In this document: in pieces, positions 22,801 to 32,472 of the stretch
Layout of the letters: each line of letters begins with the position of its first letter
Numbering within the stretch: position 1 is the first letter of the stretch
DNA from: Opisthocomus hoazin
Lineage: Eukaryota; Chordata; Aves; Opisthocomiformes; Opisthocomidae
DNA: 64,000 nucleotides
Assembly (NCBI RefSeq): GCF_030867145.1
Contig: NC_134429.1
Location: 15,376,677-15,440,676 of the forward strand
Direction of reading: 5' to 3'
The notes under the pieces: generated by a model
What the model was told of the DNA's origin: nothing
Database searches by the model: none
Seen by the model: only the letters and a program-made list of their open reading frames with translations
Translations under genes and position numbers: made by a program

Positions 22801-25800
22801 TGTCCCCCTTTCCATCCACGTCTCCCTTTCCATCCACGTCTCCCTTTCCATCCATGTCCCCCCTCCATGTCACCTTCATCTTTGCCCCCATCCACGTCAC
22901 CCTTTCCATCCTTGCCCCCATCCGTGTCACCTTCATCCACGTCACCCTTCCATCCACATCACCTCCATTCTTGCCCCCATCCGTGTCACCTTCATCCACG
23001 TCACCCTTCCATCCATGTCACCTCCATGCTTGCCTCCATCCACGTCACCTCCATCCTTGCCCCCATCCATGTCACCCTTCCATCCGTGTCACCTCCATCC
23101 TTGCCCCAACCCACGTCACCCTTCCATCCGTGTCACCCTTCCATCCGTGTCACCTCCATCCTTGCCCCCATCTATGTCCCCCCTTCATCTGTGTCACCTC
23201 CATCCTTGCCCCCGTCCCTGTCCCCCTTCCATCTGTGTCACCTCCACCCATGTCCCCAGGTGGATGAGAACAGCTACTCGGTGCTGCGCTGCGAGGGCAC
23301 CTCCGTCACCATCCCCAAACTGTCCCCTGCCACCACCTACGTGGTGCGGGTCCAGGCGCTCACCTCGGACGGCCACGGCGCCTACAGCCCCCAGCACGAG
23401 TTCGAGACCCTGCCCGAGGGTGAGGACCAAGGCGGGGGTAGGATGTTGGGGTGGGGGATCCAGGGGGTGCATGGTTCACCCCAAAACCCTCCTGAATCGT
23501 CACTGCAGGCGCTGAGGCCATGGCATCCACCGCTGTCATCAGTGGCTCCATTGCTGGTGTCCTCTTCGTCCTCCTCCTCTTGGCCGCTCTCCTCTATGTC
23601 CTCCGGCGGTAAGGAGATTTCAAAAAAACCCAAACCCTCCAGAATACCCCAAAATACCATTTTTCCACCACTAAAGATGGGGAAGGGGTAATTTTTTTTG
23701 GTCAAAACGCTGCTTTTCTACAGGCGGAGGAGGTCACGGCCACGCCAGTCTGTCGAGGATGTCTACTTCTCGAAGTCAGGTGAGCAATGTGATGGTGGGG
23801 TCAACGCGGGTGGGTGGGGGGGTGACATGGGTGCTGACATCCCCCCCACCACCACCCCACAGATCAGCTGAAGCCCCTCAAGACCTACGTTGACCCACAC
23901 ACCTACGAAGACCCCAACCAAGCCATGCTCAAGTTCACCACTGAGATCCCTCCATCCTTTATCACCCGCCAGAAGGTCATCGGTGCCGGTAGGTGGCTTC
24001 ATCACCCCAAAGACACCCCAAAATTGGACCAGGGTGGGGATTAAACCTCCCCCCCTTCCTCCGAGCAGGTGAATTTGGGGAGGTCTACAAGGGCACCCTG
24101 AAGCGTGGGAAGAAGGAGGTGCCGGTGGCCATTAAGACCTTGAAGGTGGGCTACACAGAGAAGCAACGGGTGGACTTCTTGAGTGAAGCCACCATCATGG
24201 GCCAGTTCTGCCACCACAACATCATCCGCCTGGAAGGGGTCGTCTCCAAGTGTGAGTACCCCCCCTCCCTACCAAAAAAAAAAACAATTTCCCTGCAAAA
24301 CACCCCCAAAAATGCTATATAAAAATAGGGTGTTTTGAGCAACGATTGGGTTGGGGGTTTAGGGGGGTTGTTGGGTTGGGGTGTTGGGTTTGGGAGGGTT
24401 TGGGGTTTTTTTGGGGGGAGAGGTGTTGAGTTTTTTTGACCCGTTTTGTGTCCTTTATTTTTTTGGTACAGACAAGCCCTTCATGATCATCACGGAGTAC
24501 ATGGAGAACGGTGCGCTGGATAAATTCCTGCGGGTAGGCGAAGCACGGTGGCAACGTTCCAGCCCCCGTCCAGGATTACTGGGGTGGTGGAACCATCAAA
24601 ACCCACCACGGGAGGTGGGCCGAGGGATGGATCTGAGGTTGGATTCTCCCCTTTTCCCAGGAAAAAGAGGGGGAGTTTGGCGTCATCCAGCTGGTGGGGA
24701 TGTTGAGGGGCATTGCCGCCGGCATGAAGTACTTGGCCAACATGAATTACGTCCACCGGGATCTGGCTGCCCGGAACATCTTGGTGAACAGCAACTTGGT
24801 GTGCAAGGTGTCCGATTTTGGGCTCTCCAGGGTGTTGGAAGATGACCCCGAAGCCACCTACACCACCAGCGTAAGTGCCACCAAGGTGGGGTGGTTGGCC
24901 ATGGTGGGGGAGTGCAGAGTTGACCCCAACGTTGTCACAGGGCGGGAAGATCCCCATCCGCTGGACGGCCCCCGAAGCCATCTCCTACCGCAAGTTCACC
25001 TCGGCCAGCGACGTCTGGAGCTACGGCATCGTCATGTGGGAGGTGATGTCCTACGGCGAGCGCCCGTACTGGGAGCTCTCAAACCACGAGGTGAGCACCC
25101 GCCCTCCTCCACCACCCGTTTTGGGGGGGTTGTCTTTGCCAACGGACAGCTCTTTTTGGGGGGACACACACCGCTCAACCTCCTCCTCGTAGGTGATGAA
25201 GGCCATCAACGAGGGCTTCCGCCTCCCCGCGCCGCTGGACTGTCCCTCGGCCATCTACCAGCTGATGATGCAGTGCTGGCAGCAGGAGCGCGGCCGGCGC
25301 CCCAAGTTTGCCGACATCGTCAGCATCCTCGACAAGCTCGTCCGCGCCCCCGAGTCCCTCACGGCCTTGGCCGACTTCGACCCCCGGTGAGCGGCGGGAT
25401 GGGGTGGGGGTGAGGAAGGGGGGAGCAATTGGCAGCGTCGCGCTCCTGCACGCGCTGGCGCAGCGTTGCATTTTGGCGTCATCTTTTGCCATCTTGCCCC
25501 TTTTTGGCATCGTGTTTTGCCCCTTTTTGGCATCATTTTTTGCAATTTTGCCCTTTTTTGATGTCGTTGATATCGTCTTTTGCCGTTTTGCCCCTTTTTG
25601 GCATCGTTTTTTGCCGTTTTGCATGCTCGCGCTCCTTGTTTCACCTCGGCATTCTTGCACCTTTTCTTGCATCTCTGTTCTCGCGCTCTTTTCCACCTTT
25701 GCATCATTGCACGGCTTCTCGCATCTCTGTGTTTTTGCATTGCTTTTTGCAATTTTTGCCCTTTTTTTGCATTGTTTTTTTGCAATTTTTGACTTTTTTC

Positions 25801-28800
25801 ATCATTTTTTGCAATTTTGCCTTTTTTTGCATCTTTTTTGCCACTTTGCCCTTTTTTGGCATCGTTTTTTGCCGTTTTGCATTCTCGCACTCTTTGTCAC
25901 CTTTGCATCGTTGCACGGCTTCTCGCATCTCTGCGTTTTTGCATTGCTTTTTGCAATTTTGCCCTTATTTGGCATCCTTTTTTTGCCATTTTGCCTTTTA
26001 TTGCATCTTTTTTTGCAATTTTTGCCTTTTTTTGCATCTTTTTTTGCAGGTTTTGCCTTTTTTGCATCCTTTTTTGCCATTTTGCCTTTTATTGCATCAT
26101 TTTTTGTGATTTTTGTCCTTTTTTTTGGCATCTTTTTTTGCCATTTTGCGTTCTCGCACTCCTTGTTGCACCTCGGCGTTCTTGCGCAGCTTTTTGCATC
26201 TCTGCGTTCTTGCGCTCTTTCCCACCTTGGCTTTTTTGCATTGCTTTTTGCCATTTTGCCTTTTTTTTTTTTTTTTCCCCTTCAGTTTTGCCCCTTTTTA
26301 GGCATCTTTTTTTGCAATTTTACCCTTTTTTTGCATTGTTTTTTGCCGTTTTGCGTTCTCGCCCTCCGTGTTGCACCTCGGCGTTTTTGTGTTGGTGCTG
26401 GCACCTCGGTGTTCTTGCAGCTTTTTTTGCATCTCTGCAGCATCGCGCGGCTTCCCGCGCCTCGGCACGTCGCATCGCTTCGTGCGCCTTCGCGCTCTTG
26501 CACGCCCTTCCACGTCGCTGCATCCCCCTTCGCGCCGCTGCGCTTCTGCATCCCTTTCACCTTCTCCCGCCGCTTCGCGCGTCGTGCCAGCCTTGCGCTC
26601 TTTTTTTGCGCCGTCTTGCCTTTTCCCTCTCGGCGTTCTCGCACGCTTCTTTGCCTCCGTGCTTTTTTGAGTTGACTTTCCCAGGTTATATGCTTGCATT
26701 CTTTTCTACACCTTTCCAGTTTTGAATTGGTTTTGCAGTTCTTGCGGTCTTTCCCGCTTCTTTGCATTTGTGCGTCTTAACTTTGTCTTTTTCCCTGCGG
26801 TATTTTTTCAGCGTTTCTTGCTTTTTAGCATTCTTGCCTTATTTTTTACATTTCCACTCTTGGCATTACTCTTTGCGTCTTCGCGTCCCTGCGTTCCTTT
26901 TCACATCTGGGAATGTCTGTGTCACGCCTCGCTCTTTTTTTTTTTTTGCCCTATTTGCACTATATGTTTGCTTTCCCACGTTCCATCTCGCATCGGGCTG
27001 TCGCTGTTGCTTCTCGCATCTTCGCACTGAGGCCTTGGTTTGTGCGTCTTGACGTGTAGGCGTTGCTTTTTTGCATTGGTGCTTTTTTTTTTCCCCCCTC
27101 CACCTCTCTGGTTCTGCATCATTTTTCACATCCTTCCCTTCCTGCATGACTTTTTTGCATCCTTCCATTCTCACGTCATTTTTTGTGTCTTTCCATTTCT
27201 GTATCGTTTTTTGGGCATTGTTTCATTTCTGCATTATTTTTGCGTCCTTCCATCTCCGCATCGTTTTTTGCATCCTTCCGTCTCCGCATCCTTCCATCTC
27301 CGCATCCTTCCATCTCCGTATCCATCCAGAGGGCCTGGACAAGGTCCTCTACAGCCTACTGTAGGTGACCCTGCTTGGGCAGGGGGTTGGACTGGGTGAC
27401 CCACAGAGGTCCCTTCCAACCCTGACCATTCTGTGATTCTGTGATCTCCGTGTCCTTCCATCTCTGCATCCTCTTTTTTTCATCTTCATTGCATCTTTTT
27501 TTTTTTTTTTTCCATCATTTTTTGCATCCTTCCATTTTCACATTACTTTTTGCACCCGTCCCTTCTGGCATGATTTTTTGCATTCTTCCTTTTTTCCATT
27601 ACTTCTTGCACCTTTCCATTTCTGCGTTGTTTTTTACGTCTTTCCAATTCCGCATGATTTTTTTTGCCCCCTCCCGTTTCCACATCGGTTTTTTGCCCCC
27701 TCCCATTTTCCCTTATTTTTTCTCACCTTTGCATTTCTGCATCATTTGGGGATTGTTTCATTTCTGCGTTACTTTTTGCATCTTTCAGTTTCCGCACCAT
27801 TTTTGCCCCCTCCCCTTTCGGCACCCTTTTTGCTCCCCCTGTTCCTGCCCGGTTTCTCACCTCCCCGTGCCCCCCAGGGTCTCCATCCGCCTGCCCAGCA
27901 CCAGCGGCTCGGAGGGTGTCCCCTTCCGCTCCGTCCCCGAGTGGCTGGAGTCCATCAGGATGCCCCAGTACACGGAGCACTTCATGGCCTCAGGCTACAG
28001 CACCATCGAGAAGGTCCTGCAGATGACCAGCGAGTGAGTCCATGTCCCCTTGGTGTCCCTATGGTGTCTCCATACTGTCCCCATGGTGTCCCCTTGGTCG
28101 CCCCATACTCTCCCCTTGGTGTCTCCATACTGTTCACATACTCTTCCCTTGATGCCCCCATACTCTTCCTTTGGTGTCCCCATACTCTCCCCTCGGTGTC
28201 CCCATGGTGTCTCCATAATTTCCCCATGGTGTCCCCTTGCTGTCCCCATACTCTTCCCATGCTGTTCTCTTGGTGTCTGCATGGTGTCTCCATAATTTCC
28301 CCTTGGTTTCCCCATACTCATCACATGGTGTCCTCTTGGTGTCCCCATGGTGTCTCCACACTGTTCCCATGGTGTCCCCTTGATGCCCCCATACTCTTCC
28401 CTTGGTGTCCCTTTAGTGTCCCCATACTCTTCCCATGCTGTCCCCTTTGTCTTCCTATAGTGTCCGCCATACTGTCCCCTCAGTGTCCCCAGGGTGTCTC
28501 CGTACTGTTCCCATGGTGTCCCCTTGGTCTCCCCATACTCTTCCCATGGTGTCCTCATACTATCCCCATGCTGTCCCCTTGGTTGCTATCCCCATGCCGT
28601 CCCTCTGGGGTGCCCTCTTGGTGTCCCCCTGCTCTCCCCAGCCATCCCCTCCCAGCTCCCAGGGGGACGGGGATGTGCTGGGAAAGGAAGCCGCTTCCGT
28701 GGCGTTGGCGTTGCTGGCCCGAGGGACGGGATAAAATTAGACATTCCCTGGCCAGGATCCGGCCGGAGAGGTCGGGATGAGCCGTGTCCGTCTGTCCGTC

Positions 28801-29124
28801 CCCCGGGAACGGCCCGGCTGGGGCGGGGAGGCAGTGACGGGCCCCCCAAAAACGGGGAAATTGGGGCTGGATCCATCCCCAGGGGATGCTCCGGGCTGGA
28901 TCCATCCCCAGGGGATCCCCTCCCCCAACCCCCGCTCCTCCCTGGACCCGTTTTGGGCTTTTTCCACCCCAATAACCTGAATTTTTTTTCTTTTCTTTCC
29001 TCCCCCCTTTATTTCCAGCGACATCAAGAAAATCGGGGTGCGTTTGCCAGGGCACCAGAAGCGCATCGCCTACAGCCTGCTGGGGCTGCAGGAGCAGGCG
29101 GGCGCCGGGGGGGCCCCCGTGTAA
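16836..29124 (+). CDS. EPHA2: EPHA2 ephrin type-A receptor tyrosine kinase, complete
   Basis: Receptor tyrosine kinase for membrane-bound ephrin-A ligands; controls cell contact repulsion and adhesion. Coding exons: 16836-16905, 19718-19785, 20511-21174, 21900-22055, 22141-22473, 22618-22742, 23260-23419, 23509-23608, 23724-23779, 23863-23988, 24069-24251, 24472-24533, 24661-24870, 24941-25090, 25193-25386, 27878-28033, 29019-29124. Total 972 residues (human 976). In order: signal peptide (about 1-22), ephrin-binding domain in exon 3, Cys-rich exon 4, two fibronectin III domains (exons 5-7), and a transmembrane helix in exon 8. Then come the juxtamembrane tyrosines [11 protein letters not shown], the kinase ([32 protein letters not shown], activation loop ATYTTSGGK), and a SAM domain ([16 protein letters not shown]). 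The C-terminus GAPV still suits PDZ binding. The kinase N-lobe is two residues shorter than human ([11 protein letters not shown]). Introns 1, 2, 6, 15 and 16 each hold a private minisatellite. Confidence 0.98.
17100..17345. repeat. Purine-rich minisatellite in EPHA2 intron 1
   Basis: About 12 copies of a 16-22-bp unit GAGGAAAAAGTTAAAA(A)GGGG, grading into G-runs by 17345. Almost all purine on the plus strand. Confidence 0.85.
18225..18760. repeat. GATGGT-type minisatellite in EPHA2 intron 1
   Basis: About 500 bases of 3-bp-based repeats (GATGGTGATGG, GGAGGTGGTGATGG, GGCCATGGTGGCCGTGAT). Because the period is a multiple of three, it stays open in several frames and would read as Asp/Gly or Thr/Ile/Ala strings. 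This is a property of the repeat, not evidence of a gene. Confidence 0.88.
19435..19640. repeat. Short minisatellite at the end of EPHA2 intron 1
   Basis: Tandem units of about 24 bases around GGGGACATCCATGGGTCC and GGGACACCCACGGGTCC. It is related in sequence to the larger repeat in the next intron; the two lie on either side of exon 2. Confidence 0.75.
19845..20440. repeat. Minisatellite filling EPHA2 intron 2
   Basis: Some 30 copies of an 18-24-bp unit GGGGACCTCCATGGGGATG, with variants GACATCCATGGGG. It occupies most of the 725-base intron between exons 2 and 3 and shares the CCATGGGG core with the repeat in intron 1. Confidence 0.92.
22790..23250. repeat. C-rich minisatellite filling EPHA2 intron 6
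   Basis: Units of about 18-27 bases made of CCATCCATGTCACC and CCTCCATCCTTGCCCCC in tandem across almost the whole intron between exons 6 and 7. Here the coding strand is pyrimidine-rich, opposite to introns 1 and 2. Confidence 0.9.
25430..27850. repeat. T-rich minisatellite in EPHA2 intron 15
   Basis: About 2.4 kb of imperfect units such as TTTTTTGCCATTTTGCC and TTTTTGCATCTTTTTTTGCA. They are mixed with GCGTTCTCGCACTC pieces and, further right, with TTCCATTTCTGCAT and TCCATCTCCGCATC variants. The coding strand is strongly pyrimidine-rich throughout, effectively a giant polypyrimidine tract before exon 16. A CR1 fragment sits inside it (27330-27443), so the repeat or its right part predates that insertion. 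Confidence 0.9.
27330..27443 (+). mobile_element. CR1 LINE 3' end fragment in EPHA2 intron 15
   Basis: The sequence GACCCTGCTTGGGCAGGGGG, followed by a GGTTGGACTGGGTGACC core, GGTCCCTTCCAACCC and the terminal octamer pair ATTCTGTGATTCTGTGA, is the characteristic 3' end of chicken-repeat-1 LINEs. Only about 115 bases are kept, as is usual for 5'-truncated CR1 copies. No coding capacity. Confidence 0.93.
28040..28640. repeat. Minisatellite filling much of EPHA2 intron 16
   Basis: Copies of a 12-14-bp unit (TGGTGTCCCCATAC, CTTCCCTTGGTGTC, CATGGTGTCTCC), some 40 in number, starting immediately after the exon 16 donor at 28034. Confidence 0.9.
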
Positions 29125-29726
29125 CCCCCCCGCGCCCCAAAAGGACTTGAAAGTAACCAAATGAAGACCCCCCCCTCCTCCCCGAGGGGCTTATTTATTA
29201 TTTCTATTATTAAGGGTTTTTTAATAGTATTATTATTAATATTATCCTCGGGGTTGGGGATGAAACGGGTGTCACCCCCATCCTCCTCCCCTCCCAAAAA
29301 AAAAAAAGAAAATTAAATTTCAAGCTCATTTTGGGCTGGGAGGGGGGTATTTTGGGGGATTTTCCTCTTTTTTTTTCCCCACATTTCAAGAAAAGAAAAT
29401 AGGGCTCAGCCCCAAAACTGGCTTCTTTTTGCTCTTTTTTTTCTCCCTATTTATTCCTCTCCTGCCGGGTTTTTGCGTGGTTTTTTTTTCCCCCTTTAAC
29501 GCTGATCTGCCCGTGTTACCTTTTCCTTTTATTTTTTAACCTAATTTATTCTATTTTTGTATATTTATTGCGAGGAAGCAAAGGTTGTGTCAGACGCGGG
29601 AGAGCAAAAAGGGGGAAAATGGAAAAAAAAAAAAAACCAAGCCCGGATCCCTTTTTTTTTTTTTTTTCCCTCCTCATTTTGTGGATTTTCATTGGTTTTG
29701 GAGGTTTTTGTGGGGTTTTGGATTTG

Positions 29727-29732
29727 AATAAA
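29727..29732 (+). terminator. EPHA2: EPHA2 poly(A) signal
   Basis: AATAAA about 600 bases after the stop codon, following an AT-rich 3' UTR; an ATTAAA near 29313 could give a shorter form. A G-rich repeat begins about 100 bases beyond it. Confidence 0.75.
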
Positions 29733-29829
29733 AATGTGCTTTTTTTGTTTTGTTTTCTATAATATCATCATTTCCTTGTGGCTTGCAGGAATTGGGGGAG
29801 GGGGGGCAAAGAGGGATAGGGGGGATCCC

Positions 29830-30240
29830 CCCTGCTTTGGAGGGGCGTTAAGGGGGTTTGAAGGATTTGGGGGGGGGGTTTGAAAGGGTTTTTCGGGGGT
29901 TTAAGGGTGTTTTTAAGGGGGTTTAAGGGGGTTTTTAAGGGTTTTTAAGGGGGTTTTGGGGGTTTTAAGGGGTTTTAAGGGTTTTTTTTTAAGGGGGGTT
30001 TAAGGGTTTTTTTAAGGGGTTTTTAAGGGGGGTTTAAGGGTTTTTTCAAGGGGTTTTTAAGGGGGGTTTAAGGGTTTTTTTCAAGGGGTTTTTAAGGGGG
30101 GTTTAAGGATTTTTTCAAGGGTTTTTTTAAGGGGGGGTTAAGGGGGGTTTAAGGGTTTTTTAAGGGGTTTTAAGGGGGTTAAAAGATTTTAAAGGGGATT
30201 TTAAGGGATTTTAAAAGTTTTTAAAGGGGTTGTAAGGGGT
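29830..30240. repeat. TTTTTAAGGGG repeat downstream of EPHA2
   Basis: About 35 copies of an 11-13-bp unit of the form GGGGTTTTTAAGG or GGGGGGTTTAAGGG. Every unit has a G-run on the plus strand, separated by T/A, so it superficially resembles a degenerate telomere repeat. There is no TTAGGG periodicity. Confidence 0.92.
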
Positions 30241-30869
30241 TGCACGCCACTCGAGGAGCATTTCCCACCCGGGGCCTCTTTTCTTCCACAAAACCCACAC
30301 GGAATTTGGCATTTTTATCACCCGCTGCTCCCCCAGCGCCAAACCCGAGCCGCAGCGGCAGCAGGGCCGGCTGCCCGGTGCCTGCAAATCACCGGGTGGG
30401 AAAAAAGCCAGGAAAGGGGGTTGGTTTTTTTTAGCTAACCCTCCCCCCCATAAAGGGAGGGTTGGTTTACGCAGGACCAGCATCTTGCTGTGAAAGCCAC
30501 CGTTTGGGTGGGTTTGTCCCTATTTCGGGGCGTTGGGGCCTATGGCTGCCCCACGTGTGTCACGAGTTTGCCGGTCTCAGCCCTGCCACCGCCCTCAGTC
30601 CCAGCTCGAAGTCCGGCAGCACCCGGGGAGGAGCCGGGGGGGGACACACACACCGGATTTGGGTGCACAGCGGCTCCCGGCAGCGCCTTATCTCTGCCTA
30701 CGGCGGGGCCGGAGAAGGGCAATGGGGAAACTGAGGCACGGGGCCAGAGAGGGCTTTGGGGTGCCTCTGCCACTGCTGCACCCCGGCGCCTGGCTCGGTT
30801 TTGGTGAAAGTCCTGGCCCAGTCCCCCACGGGAGCAGGCGTGGGGTGACGGCCAGGGATGGGGGCATCA
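30241..30869. other. Gene gap between EPHA2 and CLCNK, no gene recognised
   Basis: Moderately GC-rich DNA without recognisable exons. The segment TGTCACGAGTTTGCC (30558-30572), with its right flank, also occurs in EPHA2 intron 1 at 19116-19130. This is also where FAM131C would be expected from the human gene order; no such coding sequence is visible. Confidence 0.5.
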
Positions 30870-31620
30870 CCCATGGGTGCTACGGTCCCCATGCCCCAAG
30901 AGCACCCTCGCCAAGTGACGTGGGTGCTGTGGTCCCATCGCCCTACGGTCTCGTCACCCCATTGAGCACCCTCCATGGGCAATGTGGGTGCTGTGGTCCC
31001 CCTACCCATGGTCCCATCACCCCACTGAGAACCCTCCATGGGTGATACAGGTGCTGTAGTCCCTGTGGTCCAATGGCAACCTCCATGGGTGCTGTGGTCC
31101 CATCACCCTGTGAGCACCCTCACCCCATCGTGCACCCTCCATGGGTGCTGTGGTCCCCCTCCCCATGGTCTCCTCATCCCAAGAGCACTCTCCATGGGTG
31201 CTGGGGTCCCTTCACCCCACAAGAACCTTCACCCCATCATGCACCCTCCATAGGTGCTGTGGTCGCATCAGCCTGTGAGCACCCTCACCCCATTGTGCAC
31301 CCTCCATGGGTTCTGTGGTCCCCCTCCCCATGGTCTCCTCATCCCAAGCGCACCCTCCATGGGTGCTGGGGTCCAATCACCATACAACCACCCTCACCCC
31401 ATCGTGCACCCTCCATGGATGCTGTGGTCCCCCTCCCCACGGTGTCCTCACCCGACTGAGCACCCACCATGAGTGTTATGGGTGCTGTGGTCCCCGTGCC
31501 CCACTGAGCAACTGAGCACCCTTCATGGGTGCCATGGTCGCCCTCCCCACAGTCTCCTCACCCCACCGAGCACCCTCCACGGGGCACACGGGTGCTGCAG
31601 CCCATCCCTGCTCCCAGCAC
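30870..31620. repeat. Minisatellite, about 55-bp unit, between EPHA2 and CLCNK
   Basis: About 13 copies of a 50-60-bp unit with landmarks CACCCTCCATGGGTGCTG, TGGTCCCCCTCCCCATGGTC and CTCACCCCA. Confidence 0.9.
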
Positions 31621-31762
31621 CCTCACCCCCACGCCAGCACCCAGCCCAGTGCCTCTCCCATCGCCCGCCCCGCTTTTGGGGTGTCTCCCTGGCGCTGACC
31701 CCGCTTCACCTCTCCTCCGGCCGGGCCCAGGCATGCCCGCCTCACCCAACCTGCCCCGCCGT

Positions 31763-31977
31763 GCTTAATTACCCCGGCGGGCTTAATTACGTCTTCGTGA
31801 GTGCCCGCCGCACCCTCCACTCCCTCCCAAAACGCTGCGCCCCAGTTTGGGGGAGGGAGCACCAAAGAGCTGGGGGGGGGGCTCAGCCCCCCCATTTGCC
31901 CCAGGATCTTGGGGTTGCAAAACACCCGCCACCCTTACTAATTGCACTAATTAAGGATAATTATGCACCGATAATTG
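31763..31977. promoter_or_regulatory. Island of TAAT homeodomain-type motifs
   Basis: In otherwise very GC-rich DNA there are two identical GCTTAATTA elements (31763-31771 and 31781-31789). A second cluster at 31938-31977 reads CTAATTG, CTAATTAAG, ATAATTAT and ATAATTG. Six ATTA/TAAT cores in about 215 bases suggest an enhancer bound by homeodomain factors. Target gene (EPHA2 or CLCNK) unknown. Confidence 0.35.
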
Positions 31978-32134
31978 TCGGGGGGGATATATGGGGGGGG
32001 TGGGTCACAGAGACCAGGGCACTTTGGTGCATGTCCTGGGGCTGGGTGCCAGTTTGGGGTGATTTGGGGGGTTTTGAGGGTTGCTGTGGGGTATGGGGGG
32101 GGTGACACCCCCTAAATGCACCCCATGGGGCTGG

Positions 32135-32283
32135 AGGAAGAGGAAGGAGAGGAGGAGGAGGAAGGAGAAAGGAGAGGAGGAGGAGGAGGAAGAGGAGGAG
32201 GAGGAAGAAGGGGGGGGAGGAGGGGGAGAGGGAGGAGGAGGAGGAGGAGGAAGAGGAAGAAGAAGAAGAAGAAGAAGAAGGGA
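32135..32283. repeat. GGA polypurine tract next to the CLCNK 3' end
   Basis: About 150 bases of almost pure purine on the plus strand, mainly GGA and GAA triplets with a short GGGGGG stretch. It lies immediately past the CLCNK poly(A) signal in the direction of that gene's transcription. Such mirror-like tracts can adopt triplex (H-DNA) structures. Confidence 0.93.
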
Positions 32284-32302
32284 GCATTGATGGATTGATG
32301 TG

Positions 32303-32308
32303 TTTAAT
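32303..32308 (-). terminator. CLCNK poly(A) signal
   Basis: ATTAAA on the minus strand, about 165 bases after the CLCNK stop codon, giving a short 3' UTR that ends just before the GGA tract. Confidence 0.6.
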
Positions 32309-32472
32309 GCAGGAGCACACTGGCGGAACACCAGCCCCCACCCAGCCCGGACACCTGGGTTCCCCCGACGTGGGGGTGGGGGGAACCCCGCATTGCCTGC
32401 AGGGTCAGGACCCCCCCTGTTTCCACGGGTGACACCCCCGGGGAGGGCTCCCTTGGGGGTTCCCAAAAGTCA

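Noticed and set aside
25308-26675. 455-codon Phe/Leu-rich open frame on plus
   Set aside because: Starts in EPHA2 exon 15 out of frame and continues through the T-rich minisatellite; looks like a membrane protein only because T-rich codons give Phe and Leu.
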